Shown: positions 37,555 to 47,161, numbered from the stretch's first letter. The stretch: 64,000 nt of DNA from Cytobacillus sp. IB215665 (GCF_033963835.1 NZ_JAXBME010000004.1:124001-188000), one strand, 5' to 3'. Notes: generated by a model not told the origin, from the sequence alone. Translations and numbers: made by a program.

Positions 37555-37683
37555 CTTTTAAAGTTCATATATAGTTGTCTTCTTAATTGTAGAAGTTCTT
37601 TCTCTAATAACATATATCTGTTAGAAGGAATTTATTTTATTATCTTTTAGAAACAATAAATGAAAGAGGGGTATGAAGAAGCT

Positions 37684-38754
37684 ATGAAAAAGTGGCTACC
37701 TAATTGGCGCTTGATTTCTTTAATATCAGTCATAGCGTTATTTTTATCAGGCTGTGGAAAACCATTTTTATCCACACTACAGCCAGCGGGAGAAGTAGCA
37801 GAAATGCAGTATGACCTAATGATTTTGTCAGCAGTAATAATGGTCCTAGTTATTGTTGTTGTCACAGTTATTTTCATTTTTGTCTTATTGCGTTTCAAAG
37901 AACGTAAAGGGGAAGAAAACAAAATTCCTAAGCAAGTAGAAGGAAGTCATAAACTAGAAGTAATCTGGACTGTTATCCCGATTATTTTATTGTTAATTTT
38001 AGCTGTCCCAGTTGTTAAAGCGACATTTGAACTAGCTGACGTGACTCCAATGCTAGAGGAAACACGCGATGAAAGTGCTGTAGTAGTTAATGTAACTGCT
38101 AATTTATATTGGTGGGAATTTGAGTATCCAGATTATGGCATTATCACAAGTCAAGATTTAATCGTTCCAACAGATGAGCGGGTATATTTTAATTTAATCG
38201 CTTCAGATGTTAAACATTCATTTTGGGTACCTGCTGTTGGGGGGAAAATGGATACAAACACGGATAACACAAACCAATTTTTCTTAGAGTTTGATTCTGC
38301 AAAAACAGAAGAAGCTGGCGGCGTTTTCTGGGGTGAATGTGCTGAATTATGCGGACCGTCCCATGCGAAAATGGACTTCAAAGTGAAGCCGTTATCAAGG
38401 GATGATTTCGATAATTGGGTAAGTAAAATGCAAAATGCTACTACACCTGTGGCTTCAACTGATTTAGCAGTCCAAGGTGAGGAAATATTTAATAACAGCT
38501 GTCTTGCATGTCATGCAGTTTCACCAGAAGATACAAGACCTTTTGGAGCTCGTATCGCACCTAACTTGGCTACGTTCGGTGAACGTGAAACAATTGCAGG
38601 TGTCATAGATCATAATGAAGAAAATTTAAGAGCTTGGTTAGAGGATCCAGAACAATTCAAACCAGGAAATAAAATGTCTGGTACATATGGGGATTTACAA
38701 CCTAATGATATTGATGCTTTAGTCGAATATTTAATGGGACTGAAAGTAGAGTAA
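37684..38754 (+). CDS. ctaC: Cytochrome caa3 oxidase subunit II
   Basis: Lipoprotein subunit with a CuA site and a fused cytochrome c domain. Signal peptide ends LFLSGC (lipid Cys24). Two transmembrane helices follow. CuA ligands: CAELCGPSHAKM (Cys219, Cys223, His227, Met230) plus VKHSFW upstream. The C-terminal domain has the heme c motif CLACH (273-277) and the axial Met in NKMSGTY. ATG 37684 gives the usual N-terminus KKWLPNWRL; ATG 37660 is eight codons upstream. Confidence 0.96.
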   Translation: MKKWLPNWRLISLISVIALFLSGCGKPFLSTLQPAGEVAEMQYDLMILSAVIMVLVIVVVTVIFIFVLLRFKERKGEENKIPKQVEGSHKLEVIWTVIPIILLLILAVPVVKATFELADVTPMLEETRDESAVVVNVTANLYWWEFEYPDYGIITSQDLIVPTDERVYFNLIASDVKHSFWVPAVGGKMDTNTDNTNQFFLEFDSAKTEEAGGVFWGECAELCGPSHAKMDFKVKPLSRDDFDNWVSKMQNATTPVASTDLAVQGEEIFNNSCLACHAVSPEDTRPFGARIAPNLATFGERETIAGVIDHNEENLRAWLEDPEQFKPGNKMSGTYGDLQPNDIDALVEYLMGLKVE

Positions 38755-38798
38755 ATACTAGGGGATTGATCTTTATATATTAAAGGGAGGTAACATTT

Positions 38799-40667
38799 GT
38801 GAGTACGTTAACTCAAAAAAAGGGGTTTGGTGCTACAGTATGGGATTATTTAACGACGGTTGACCATAAAAAGATAGCGATCCTATACTTAATTGCCGGA
38901 GGATTTTTCTTTGTTGTCGGCGGACTAGAAGCACTATTTATCCGCATACAGTTATGGGCCCCGGATCAAGGATTTTTTGTTGGTGAACTATACAACCAAA
39001 TATTGACGATGCACGGAACAACTATGATATTCTTAGCTGCGATGCCGCTCGTTTTTGCGATGATGAACGCAGTAATGCCAATCCAAATTGGTGCTCGTGA
39101 CGTAGCATTTCCATTTTTAAATGCACTAGGATTTTGGCTGTTTTTCTTTGGTGGAATCTTTTTAAACCTTAGTTGGTTTTTAGGTGGCGCACCTGATGCG
39201 GGTTGGACTTCATATGCTTCACTAGCATTAGAATCCTCCACACATGGAATTGATTTTTATACCATCGGATTACAAATTTCTGGATTTGGTACGTTAATTG
39301 GTGGTATTAACTTTCTTGTAACGATTATTACTATGCGTGCTCCTGGAATGACATATATGCGTATGCCGTTGTTTACATGGTCAACATTTGTCACTTCAGC
39401 ACTTATTTTGTTTGCGTTTCCACCATTAACAGTTGGATTCTTCTTAATGATATTTGATCGTTTGTTCGGTGCAAATTTCTTCGATCCAGCTATGGGTGGT
39501 AATACAATTATTTGGGAGCATTTATTCTGGATTTTTGGACACCCAGAAGTTTATATTCTCGTATTGCCGGCATTCGGTATTTTTTCAGAGATTTTTGCAA
39601 CGTTTTCGAAGAAAAGACTATTTGGTTATTCATCAATGGTTTTTGCAACAGTATTAATTGGCTTTTTAGGCTTTATGGTTTGGGCTCACCATATGTTTAC
39701 AGTTGGTTTAGGGCCAATTGCCAATGCAATATTCTCTGTAGCTACGATGGCAATTGCTGTACCAACAGGTATTAAAATCTTTAACTGGTTATTTACGATG
39801 TGGGGAGGAAGTATTCGCTTCACCACTCCGATGCTTTATGCAGTAGCATTTATACCATCATTTGTAATGGGTGGAGTAACAGGTATTATGCTTGCTGGTG
39901 CTGCGGCCGATTATCAATATCATGATAGTTATTTCGTCGTTGCACATTTCCATTACGTTATTGTCGGTGGTGTAGTTCTTGCATTATTTGGAGGGGCACA
40001 TTATTGGTGGCCAAAAATGTTTGGTACAATGTTAAATGAGACACTAGGAAAAATCACTTTTTGGCTATTTTTAATTGGGTTCCACTTGACTTTCTTTATT
40101 CAACATTTCTTAGGGTTAATGGGAATGCCTCGCCGAGTTTACACATTCGCAGAAGGCAAAGGATTTGAAACCGGAAATCTAATCAGTAGTATAGGTGCTA
40201 TATTCATGGCAGTAGCAACTGTCATATTGTTAGTGAATGTCATTATTACGAGTATCAAAAATGAAAAAGTTGGCAATGACCCTTGGGGTACTGGGCGAAC
40301 TTTAGAGTGGGCTATAGCTTCACCTCCACCGTTCTATAACTTTAAACAAACGCCATTAGTACGTGGATTAGATGCATTTTGGATTGAAAAGATGGAAGGT
40401 AAGAAAGAAATGACACCAGCTGAACCACTAGGTGATATTCATATGCCTAATTCATCTATTTTACCATTCGTTATGTCATTAGGATTATTTATTTCAGGTA
40501 TCGGCATCTTATTTATCAATGATTATAGTTGGGGATTATTCGTTGGAATTTTAGGTGGTTTAATTACATTTGGTGCGATGTTCCTACGCTCTGTAATTGA
40601 CGATCATGGATTCCACATTCATAAAGAAGAATTAGTTGAAGATGATAATAAGGGGGTAAAGGCATAA
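38799..40667 (+). CDS. ctaD: Cytochrome caa3 oxidase subunit I
   Basis: Catalytic heme-copper subunit reducing oxygen and pumping protons. 622 residues, 12 or more helices. Heme and copper ligands visible: His72 in TMHGTT, the CuB ligand and cross-linked pair HPEVY (His248, Tyr252), HH at 297-298, and HDSYFVVAHFHYV with the heme ligands His383 and His385. Start GTG 38799, with GGGAGG upstream. The stop codon shares a base with the ctaE start. Confidence 0.98.
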   Translation: MSTLTQKKGFGATVWDYLTTVDHKKIAILYLIAGGFFFVVGGLEALFIRIQLWAPDQGFFVGELYNQILTMHGTTMIFLAAMPLVFAMMNAVMPIQIGARDVAFPFLNALGFWLFFFGGIFLNLSWFLGGAPDAGWTSYASLALESSTHGIDFYTIGLQISGFGTLIGGINFLVTIITMRAPGMTYMRMPLFTWSTFVTSALILFAFPPLTVGFFLMIFDRLFGANFFDPAMGGNTIIWEHLFWIFGHPEVYILVLPAFGIFSEIFATFSKKRLFGYSSMVFATVLIGFLGFMVWAHHMFTVGLGPIANAIFSVATMAIAVPTGIKIFNWLFTMWGGSIRFTTPMLYAVAFIPSFVMGGVTGIMLAGAAADYQYHDSYFVVAHFHYVIVGGVVLALFGGAHYWWPKMFGTMLNETLGKITFWLFLIGFHLTFFIQHFLGLMGMPRRVYTFAEGKGFETGNLISSIGAIFMAVATVILLVNVIITSIKNEKVGNDPWGTGRTLEWAIASPPPFYNFKQTPLVRGLDAFWIEKMEGKKEMTPAEPLGDIHMPNSSILPFVMSLGLFISGIGILFINDYSWGLFVGILGGLITFGAMFLRSVIDDHGFHIHKEELVEDDNKGVKA

Positions 40668-41287
40668 TGCATGTTGAAGAAAAATTAACAGCTGAAACAT
40701 TTCCTGCTTCACCGGAAAAAGCTACCCTCGAAGGAAAAAATAAATTTTTAGGATTTTGGTTTTTCTTAGGAGCTGAAACAGTTACATTCTCTACATTGTT
40801 CGCTACTTATTTAGCTTTAAAAAATAGTACGAATGGTGGACCTACGTCAGAAGAATTATTTCAATTACCAATTGCTTTTGTCGCTACGATGCTGCTATTG
40901 ACAAGTAGTTTAACGAGTGTGTACGCTATGTACCACATGAAGAATTTTGATTTCAAAAAGATGCAACTTTGGCTAGGGATTACATTGTTCCTTGGTGCAG
41001 CGTTCCTTGGCTTAGAAATTTATGAGTTTATGGAATATGTGCATGAAGGTCATACGTTTACGAGTAGTGCATTTGGTTCTGCTTTCTATTTTCTAGTTGG
41101 GACGCATGGAGCTCACGTTGTTTTTGGTTTAGTATGGATATTAACGTTAATGATTCGTAATGCCAAACGTGGTTTAGACTTGTATAATGCACCTAAATTT
41201 TATGTTGCGAGCCTTTATTGGCACTTTATTGATGTAGTATGGGTGTTTATTTTTACTGTAGTATACTTAATGGGAGTGGTGGGATAA
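40667..41287 (+). CDS. ctaE: Cytochrome caa3 oxidase subunit III
   Basis: 206 residues with five membrane helices. Typical subunit III blocks: FWFFLGAETVTFSTLFATYLAL, SAFYFLVGTHGAHVVFGLVW and SLYWHFIDVVWVFIF. Starts within the TAATG of the ctaD stop, so translation is coupled. Part of ctaBCDEF. Confidence 0.97.
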   Translation: MHVEEKLTAETFPASPEKATLEGKNKFLGFWFFLGAETVTFSTLFATYLALKNSTNGGPTSEELFQLPIAFVATMLLLTSSLTSVYAMYHMKNFDFKKMQLWLGITLFLGAAFLGLEIYEFMEYVHEGHTFTSSAFGSAFYFLVGTHGAHVVFGLVWILTLMIRNAKRGLDLYNAPKFYVASLYWHFIDVVWVFIFTVVYLMGVVG

Positions 41288-41291
41288 ATTT

Positions 41292-41624
41292 ATGACGACA
41301 AATCATTCAAATTCCAGTAACCCGAGAGTCGATATAGCTTATCGGAGGAAAAAAAGTGCTGAAGAGATGAAGCATCATGTCATATCATTTGTATTAATGA
41401 TATTGTTAACGATTGCTGCTTTTATAGCTGTTGGCTATGAGTTTTCACGTTGGTTTACAGTTCCGTTCATTATATTACTAGCAGTAATACAAGTTATTTT
41501 TCAATTGTATTATTTTATGCACATGAATCATAAAGGTCATGAAGCACCTGCTTTATTTCTTTACTCTGGGTTATTAGTTGGATTAATTACTGTTTTAGCT
41601 TTCATGACAATTGTTTGGTGGTAA
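41292..41624 (+). CDS. ctaF: Cytochrome caa3 oxidase subunit IV (CtaF)
   Basis: 110 residues, three helices, with QLYYFMHMNHKGHE, the family pattern of the small caa3 subunit IVB. Four bases after ctaE; a perfect 16-bp hairpin follows. Confidence 0.94.
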   Translation: MTTNHSNSSNPRVDIAYRRKKSAEEMKHHVISFVLMILLTIAAFIAVGYEFSRWFTVPFIILLAVIQVIFQLYYFMHMNHKGHEAPALFLYSGLLVGLITVLAFMTIVWW

Positions 41625-41658
41625 ATAAGAAAATCGGCATTTTGCCGATTTTCTTATT
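41624..41658. terminator. Hairpin between ctaF and ctaG
   Basis: AATAAGAAAATCGGCA and TGCCGATTTTCTTATT form a perfect 16-bp stem with a 3-base loop. It may be a partial terminator between the oxidase subunits and ctaG. Confidence 0.85.
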
Positions 41659-41705
41659 GCCTTAAAATCTAGAAAAACTTGCGAACAATAAGAGGTGAAG
41701 AATAT

Positions 41706-42608
41706 ATGGATTTATCGGTATTTGGATTTCGAGCATTGTGGAGCCCCTACTTCTTCATTTGGATTTTTATACTAGTTACATGTTATTTTTTATTAATGGG
41801 TCCGTTGCGAAAGAAATTTTCGGCAAGTAGCCCAGCTTCTAAAAAGCAAATAAGTTATTTTGTAACAGCAATGGTTTTATTGTATGTTATAAAAGGTTCA
41901 CCAGTAGATCTATTAGGACATCTAATGTTAAGTGTTCATATGGTTCAAATGGCAACATTATATTTAATTATTCCACCATTACTAATTTTGGCATTCCCGA
42001 ATTGGTTTTACAGATGGTTATTAAATGTCCGATATGTCAAGCCGGTCTTTTCGTTATTCTCGAAACCGCTTATTGCGCTTATTTTGTTTAACGGTGCTTT
42101 TTCCTTTTATCATATACCAGTTATTTTTGATATAGTGAAGACAAATAGCTTATTACATGCCGCTGTTACAATTGGGATATTCATTGCTGCAATGTTGATG
42201 TGGTGGCCATTAATGAATACACTTGAAGAAAATCAATCCTTATCGGGAATTAAAAAGATCGGTTACATTTTTGCTGATGGGATATTGTTAACACCTGCCT
42301 GTGCACTTATCATATTTGCTCAGGAACCGCTATATACAACTTATAGCGACCCAACCGCTTGGGTAAACGCATTAAAATTATGTGTTCCCGCTGATATGTT
42401 ATCTTCCATACAGCTAACTGGACCTGAGTTGTTTAATACTCTTCCATTACTAGAAGATCAGCAGCTAGGTGGGGTATTAATGAAAATTATCCAAGAAATT
42501 GTCTACGGAGCGATTTTAGCTCATATATTCTTCCAATGGGCTAAAAAAGACCGTGAGCAAGAGGAAAAAGAGCTTGAAAAATATATGACACCTCAAACGA
42601 TAAAATAG
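41706..42608 (+). CDS. ctaG: Cytochrome c oxidase assembly factor CtaG
   Basis: 300-residue membrane protein of the Bacillus CtaG family (caa3_CtaG), needed for CuB insertion or assembly of caa3; it is unrelated to the Cox11 type. Visible: WSPYFF at the N-terminus, GHLMLSVHMVQM (His-rich), FSFYHIPVIF, MWWPLM and DQQLGGVLMKIIQEIVYG. ATG 41706 is chosen because AAGAGGTGAAG is directly upstream; upstream codons overlap that site. Confidence 0.95.
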   Translation: MDLSVFGFRALWSPYFFIWIFILVTCYFLLMGPLRKKFSASSPASKKQISYFVTAMVLLYVIKGSPVDLLGHLMLSVHMVQMATLYLIIPPLLILAFPNWFYRWLLNVRYVKPVFSLFSKPLIALILFNGAFSFYHIPVIFDIVKTNSLLHAAVTIGIFIAAMLMWWPLMNTLEENQSLSGIKKIGYIFADGILLTPACALIIFAQEPLYTTYSDPTAWVNALKLCVPADMLSSIQLTGPELFNTLPLLEDQQLGGVLMKIIQEIVYGAILAHIFFQWAKKDREQEEKELEKYMTPQTIK

Positions 42609-42621
42609 GGGAATACTAAGT

Positions 42622-42675
42622 GGGTCTTATTCTACACCATTCATTCTGTATGTAGATTAGACCCGTTATTTTTTA
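42622..42675 (+). terminator. Terminator of ctaG
   Basis: GGGTCTTATTCTACA pairs with TGTAGATTAGACCC across a 14-base loop, followed by GTTATTTTTT. Confidence 0.85.
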
Positions 42676-42768
42676 ATATTCGACTAGTATATCCATTGAT
42701 TATGTAAAACATTTTTACTAAAATAGTTATGTATTTACATAAAAATTAATACATAGAGAGGGAGACAT

Positions 42769-43236
42769 ATGGAACAAACAATAAAAATTCTACCTACGAT
42801 TAGTACAAGCTTTATTGTTCTAAGTGCGATTTTTGTAGCAATTGGTTGGTATCTCATAAAACAACGTAAGATTGAAGCGCATAAAAAAGTTATGATATGG
42901 GCTGCTATATTTGCATTAACTTTCTTCATTATTTACTTATCTAGAACAATATTTATAGGTAACACGAGTTTTGGTGGGCCAGAGGATATTAAAATTTACT
43001 ATACATTGTTTTTAATATTCCATATTATTCTTGCTACTACTGGCGGTGTTTTTGGTTTAATTACATTATACTTAGGATTTAATAATCGTATTGCAAAGCA
43101 TAAGAAGATCGGACCAGTTACAAGTATTATATGGTTTTTTACAGCTATTACAGGTGTAGCAGTGTATGTCCTTCTTTACGTGTTATATCCAGGTGGAGAT
43201 ACCACCTCAGTCATAAGAGCAATTCTAGGTTATTAG
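42769..43236 (+). CDS. DUF420 protein, CtaM/YozB-like
   Basis: 155 residues with four helices and the DUF420 pattern AHKKVMIWAAIFALTFFIIYLSR, FGGPEDIKIYYTLFLIFHI and KIGPVTSIIWFFTAITGVAVY. In Staphylococcus aureus the family member CtaM is needed for quinol oxidase maturation. Standing directly behind ctaG, the same role for the oxidase here is likely but inferred. GAGAGGGAGA before the ATG. Confidence 0.85.
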   Translation: MEQTIKILPTISTSFIVLSAIFVAIGWYLIKQRKIEAHKKVMIWAAIFALTFFIIYLSRTIFIGNTSFGGPEDIKIYYTLFLIFHIILATTGGVFGLITLYLGFNNRIAKHKKIGPVTSIIWFFTAITGVAVYVLLYVLYPGGDTTSVIRAILGY

Positions 43237-43402
43237 GATGGCCTACAGCTGAAAGTCTTTAAGTATTTTGTTGTCATGATTATTACTTAGTTTAAAATGG
43301 CTAGAAGTGTTTTAGATAATGGTTTATGGTAGGGAAGATCCCTCATCAAATCCTAGTTGGGATGATTGAGAAATCACAAGCAAATTACGTAACAATGATC
43401 GT

Positions 43403-43447
43403 AAAAAAAAAATGGAGCACCCGTCTATATGACGATGCTCCATTTTT
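43403..43447. terminator. Bidirectional terminator, ctaM-like and AI-2E family genes
   Basis: AAAAAATGGAGCA.. and ..TGCTCCATTTTT arms with an inner CGTC/GACG stem. Confidence 0.85.
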
Positions 43448-43473
43448 CATCTCGTTAAACCTTAATTTACAAC

Positions 43474-44532
43474 CTATAGTTTAAAATTTAGCTTAATTAT
43501 GCCTGCTTCTCGTGCTGAATTAAAAGCTATTAAGAGTAGCGGTCCTAAAATGAACCCTAAAATCCCTAATAGCTTTAAGCCTAAATACATTGCAATGAGT
43601 GTTGATAGTGGTGATAAGCCAATATGGCTACCCATTACTTTAGGTTCAACAGTACGACGAATAATTAGAAGTGAAATTGCTAAAATAGCTAATTTAGTTC
43701 CTAATACAACGTCCCCAGCAAACAAATGGAATAGCGCCCATGGTCCTAAAATAACGATTGATCCAATAATTGGAATGAAATCTATCGCCCAAATAATTAG
43801 GGCCATCATTAATGCAATATTAGGAGTAATAAATAATAATCCTACAAGTGATACTAAAAATATAATAATGCTTACAAGAAACTGAGCTTTAAAAAAACCA
43901 AAAATAACATAGGATAGCCTAGATGTCATAAAATTAACTTTATCTGCTGTTTTCTCGGTTAAATGTGCATTTACTCTACCCCGTAAACGTGGGAGATCTA
44001 ATAGAAAAAGAAAAAGTGCAATTAAGTATACGATAAGACTAACTAAAAAGTTCGGAATATTGGTAAAAATATTTTTAACATTATCAATAGTTAATGATGA
44101 AGTTACATCATCCTTGAGATTAGAAAAAAATGATTCAACTTCAATAGTTACTACGTCTACAAACTCCTGCGGTAAATCCTGTGCAGTGTTGTATAAATTC
44201 TTTTCAAACTTTTCCCAAGCACGACTAATTTCATTTATATAAGTTGGAGCATTTTCCACAATTTTTATCACTTCTGTTACAACCTTTGTCGTAACAAAGT
44301 ATCCACTAACTCCAATAAAGACTAAAAATAAAGTAAAAACAAAAAATACAGATAAATTACGTGAAATGTTTGCTTTATTTTGTAATAACTTAATAATCGG
44401 TTCTAATATTAGTGCTGTGACAAGCGCTATTATTAATGGAATAGATACTGGTAATATTAAGTATCCGATTATAAATACTGTGATGAGAATCAAGGCAATC
44501 ACTAAATTACGTCTAACCTGTTTATTTAACAA
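43474..44532 (-). CDS. AI-2E family (UPF0118) membrane protein
   Basis: 352 residues, seven or eight helices. Family traits: N-terminal pair of helices with PVSIPLIIALVTALILEPIIKLL, a periplasmic-side helical loop (about 85-150), and IIWAIDFIPIIGSIVILGPWALFHL and PKVMGSHIGLSPLSTLIAMYLGLKLLGILGFILGPLLL at the C-terminus. Sporulation protein YtvI belongs to the same family; which paralogue this is cannot be told. TATAACTCC before the ATG corresponds to AAGGAG on the coding strand. Confidence 0.88.
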   Translation of the reverse strand: MLNKQVRRNLVIALILITVFIIGYLILPVSIPLIIALVTALILEPIIKLLQNKANISRNLSVFFVFTLFLVFIGVSGYFVTTKVVTEVIKIVENAPTYINEISRAWEKFEKNLYNTAQDLPQEFVDVVTIEVESFFSNLKDDVTSSLTIDNVKNIFTNIPNFLVSLIVYLIALFLFLLDLPRLRGRVNAHLTEKTADKVNFMTSRLSYVIFGFFKAQFLVSIIIFLVSLVGLLFITPNIALMMALIIWAIDFIPIIGSIVILGPWALFHLFAGDVVLGTKLAILAISLLIIRRTVEPKVMGSHIGLSPLSTLIAMYLGLKLLGILGFILGPLLLIAFNSAREAGIIKLNFKL

Positions 44533-44799
44533 GATATAACTCCTTTCTTATTGTTATCTTTTCAATTGTTTTTGCTCTGCTGCATATTTAAGTAATTTTA
44601 AAAAGCTGAATGAGTTTCTATACGATTGCACTGTTTAATAGGCTTACAAAACCAAGTGAATAGCTGTTTATATAGAGATAATCAAAATATAGTCAGACTT
44701 TGTTTACATATAAAATTATATTATGAAAAGTATTACTTCAACAACATATTTTATATACATATACTAAAAGAAAAGGGAATTTGAAAGGAGTAATAATGT

Positions 44800-45153
44800 A
44801 TGATCACTCAATTTATGTCAAAAGGCTCCCTTAGCATTGCTGAAAACGTGTTTGCTGTGATTACCTCGATTTGTATCAATGATATTGAAGAAATCGATGG
44901 AACTGTTTATGATGTAAAAGAACAACTATATCTTTTTTTAAACAATGGACAACGACAAAAGGGAATTTTAATCAAAAATGAAAAAAATGACATTATCATT
45001 GATATTCATGTATGTGTGAAATATGGTGTAAATATATCTGAAGTATGTAAAAAGTTACAAGCATTAGTGGTTACTGAGATTGAAGCATTGACAGGAATTA
45101 GACCAACAGCTATTAACGTGATGGTTGATGAAATTCAAGTTAAAAACGCATGA
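44800..45153 (+). CDS. Asp23/Gls24-family envelope protein
   Basis: 117 residues. The pattern GSLSIAENVFAVITSICINDIEEIDG, then DIHVCVKYGVNISEVCKKLQALVVTEIEALTGIRPTAINVMVDEI is the Asp23/YloU family, proteins found near the membrane or cell wall and linked to envelope stress. Not present next to ylbA in B. subtilis as far as I recall, so an addition at this locus. AAAGGAG before the ATG (9-base spacing). The stop codon lies inside the terminator stem. Confidence 0.85.
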   Translation: MITQFMSKGSLSIAENVFAVITSICINDIEEIDGTVYDVKEQLYLFLNNGQRQKGILIKNEKNDIIIDIHVCVKYGVNISEVCKKLQALVVTEIEALTGIRPTAINVMVDEIQVKNA

Positions 45154-45172
45154 AAAATTCATGCGTTTTTAA
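45140..45172 (+). terminator. Terminator of the Asp23-family gene
   Basis: Perfect 15-bp stem TTAAAAACGCATGAA/TTCATGCGTTTTTAA; it starts inside the last codons of the gene. Confidence 0.9.
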
Positions 45173-45210
45173 CTTGCTAAATTCTTTTGACAGCTAATTT
45201 GGTAGTGGGT

Positions 45211-45567
45211 TTATTGAAGAGCATCAATTTCCTTCATAACATTATTTAATAAGTTATCACACTGTTCAATTAAGGATTTTGGAAATTTTTCACCTTCACC
45301 GTATTCAACACCATGAGGATAATAATGCTTTCCAAGTAGTGGTGTTAACAGTTGTATCATTGCATGACGACTACCAACGTCACCCTCGACTGCATAGCCT
45401 TGTACTCTTAAATAATATACTTCATTTTTAAACTCAAATTTACGGTCATATGTAACTCGTTCATAATCCCATTGACCTGCTAAAACAAGTCCGTTTTCCT
45501 TCATAACATCATTTAACCGTGATAACTCCACTGATTTTTCTTGAATTCCAACTGCTTCAAGTTTCAT
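45211..45567 (-). CDS. ylbA: YugN-like protein YlbA
   Basis: 118 residues from ATG 45567, preceded by TGGAGGG. Pattern: LKHYYPHGVEYGEGEKFP-like end (LLGKHYYPHGVEYGE) and NEVYYLRVQGYAVEGD. The YugN family has unknown function; B. subtilis YlbA (120 residues) lies between ctaG and ylbB, as here. A longer frame starting at 45645 has no ribosome site. Confidence 0.82.
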   Translation of the reverse strand: MKLEAVGIQEKSVELSRLNDVMKENGLVLAGQWDYERVTYDRKFEFKNEVYYLRVQGYAVEGDVGSRHAMIQLLTPLLGKHYYPHGVEYGEGEKFPKSLIEQCDNLLNNVMKEIDALQ

Positions 45568-45732
45568 TATGTATTTCCCTCCATTATCTTTGAAAAAGAT
45601 AAGTTTACTCTTGTTAATAATAGTACGAAATTGATCAAGTTGCAATGCGAAGTTATTACATTAACGTATTTAACATGTTTTGAATTAGTGTTATAAAAAA
45701 GCATTATCAAATACTTTGTAGCTATTGTTCCT

Positions 45733-45777
45733 AAATAGGGGGAGAAACATGTGAAGACTCAACAACCATCGTTTTAA
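45733..45777 (+). pseudogene. Possible 5' remnant of a gene: ribosome site plus eight codons
   Basis: GGGGGAG is followed after 8 bases by GTG at 45751 and a frame of only eight codons (MKTQQPSF) before TAA. The frame ends just where repeat-like sequence begins (about 45772), so a gene start may have been cut by the repeat. Alternatively it is a micro-ORF or chance. Confidence 0.25.
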
Positions 45778-45856
45778 TGAAGAAAATAAACAACGTACTC
45801 TAGTTTGCTGTGTTGTTTATTGCTCTGTACGAAAAAGCAACAATTAATGGGAAATC
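45772..45856 (-). repeat. MITE-like repeat, partial copy 8
   Basis: Reverse orientation, left half only: the reverse complement has ATTAATTGTTGCTTTTTCGT and a degenerate core AGTACGTTGTTTATTTTC. The terminal GGCTG is not recognisable. Confidence 0.45.
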
Positions 45857-46006
45857 AATCTTTAAAATATGATGATTGTTACTTCTTGATTAGAAGAATA
45901 AATTTATTATCAAAATCACAAAATTAAACAAAGTACATAAAAAAATTTAGATACAAGAGATTTTTTTACTGTATTGGTAAAACTATTTTAGAAAGGAGGA
46001 ACTAAT

Positions 46007-46627
46007 GTGAAAAAAGCATGAATTTCTATGATTACCTGTATGGTTTTGCTCGTTACATGTATGCCTAGAGCTGCTGATGGAAGAACGGTGATGTACAAAG
46101 TACAACCAGGTGATTCCTTATGGGAAATTGCAGTATTATACAACATAAAACTGTCAGTATTAATAAAGGAAAACCCACAGTTTCCGAATCCAAACATTAT
46201 ATTTCCTGGGCAAGTTGTTTATATCCCAACAAACGATGTCAAGACCAATATAGAAGATAGAATAATTCAATTAACTAACGCTGAGCGCTCGATAAACGGT
46301 TTACAGCCATTAAAAGTAGATCCAACTCTCAGTAGCATCGCTAGAACTAAGTCGGCAGACATGCGAGATAAAAATTACTTTTCTCATATATCGCCAACAT
46401 ATGGTTCGACGTTTAATATGTTGAGAGCTTATGGTGTTCATTTTCACACAGGAGCAGAAAATATTGCTGTAGGACATAGCTCAGCTGAAGAAGTTGTGAA
46501 TTTTTGGATGAATAATTCAGGACATAGAGCTAATGTTCTCAACCATGAAATGACACATATAGGAGTTGGTTATACGACTGGCGGTAGTTATGGCCATTAT
46601 TGGACACAAATTTTAGTACAAAAATAA
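46007..46627 (+). pseudogene. LysM-CAP domain surface protein with in-frame TGA at codon 5
   Basis: From GTG 46007, with GAAAGGAGGA 6 bases before it, the frame reads M-K-K-A, then TGA (46019-46021), then continues without further stops: ISMITCMVLLVTCMPRAADG completes a signal peptide, followed by a LysM domain (YKVQPGDSLWEIAVLYNI, about residues 27-72 of the full frame) and a CAP/SCP domain (IIQLTNAERSINGL ... NYFSHISPTYG ... GAENIAVGHSS ... NSGHRANVLN). Codon 5 would be Trp (TGG) or Arg (CGA) in an intact version. Translation could restart at ATG 46028, giving 199 residues with a weak signal peptide lacking the basic N-terminus. The CAP domain looks intact, so the protein may still be made. 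Confidence 0.75.
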
Positions 46628-46732
46628 CCAATTTTTAAACTTTCTTACCATTTTCTAGTAGGATATATACGATTTTTACGTTCTATGTATTAGCTGTTTT
46701 TTTAATATCCATATAGAAGGAGCGAATTAACA

Positions 46733-47161
46733 ATGAATTATGTAGGCGATGTGATGTCAACGTCAGTCGAATGCTGTACGCCATTAGATAATGTATATGA
46801 AGCTGCAGTTAAGATGAAGGAAAATGATGTAGGAGCCATTCCTGTAGTGAATAAAGATGAACTAATTGGTATGATTACAGATAGAGATTTAGTTATTAGA
46901 GGATATGCAGAGAAACGCTCTGGTTCAAATTCAGTCATTAATGTAATGACTGAACAATTGATCACGTGTAATCCTAAGACAACAGTAGAAGAGGCAGCGA
47001 ATCTCATGGCAGAACACCAAATTAGGCGTTTACCAGTTGTAGAGCATGGTAATATGGTGGGGATTGTATCATTAGGGGATTTAGCAATTAATAACATGTC
47101 AGATGAAAGTGCAGGACATGCGCTAACTGAGATTTCGGAAACGGACGAACTACACCATTAA
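46733..47161 (+). CDS. ylbB: CBS-domain protein YlbB
   Basis: 142 residues made of two CBS domains: VGAIPVVNKDELIGMITDRDLVIRG (about 35-60) and RRLPVVEHGNMVGIVSLGDLAI (about 97-118). Such pairs bind adenine nucleotides and sense energy state. Homologue of YlbB by sequence type and place. AGAAGGAG before the ATG. Lies between two CAP-domain genes. Confidence 0.9.
   Translation: MNYVGDVMSTSVECCTPLDNVYEAAVKMKENDVGAIPVVNKDELIGMITDRDLVIRGYAEKRSGSNSVINVMTEQLITCNPKTTVEEAANLMAEHQIRRLPVVEHGNMVGIVSLGDLAINNMSDESAGHALTEISETDELHH

Noticed and set aside
41624-42675. Hairpins around ctaG as repeat elements
   Set aside because: Each is a unique perfect stem at a gene end, fitting terminators rather than a dispersed family.
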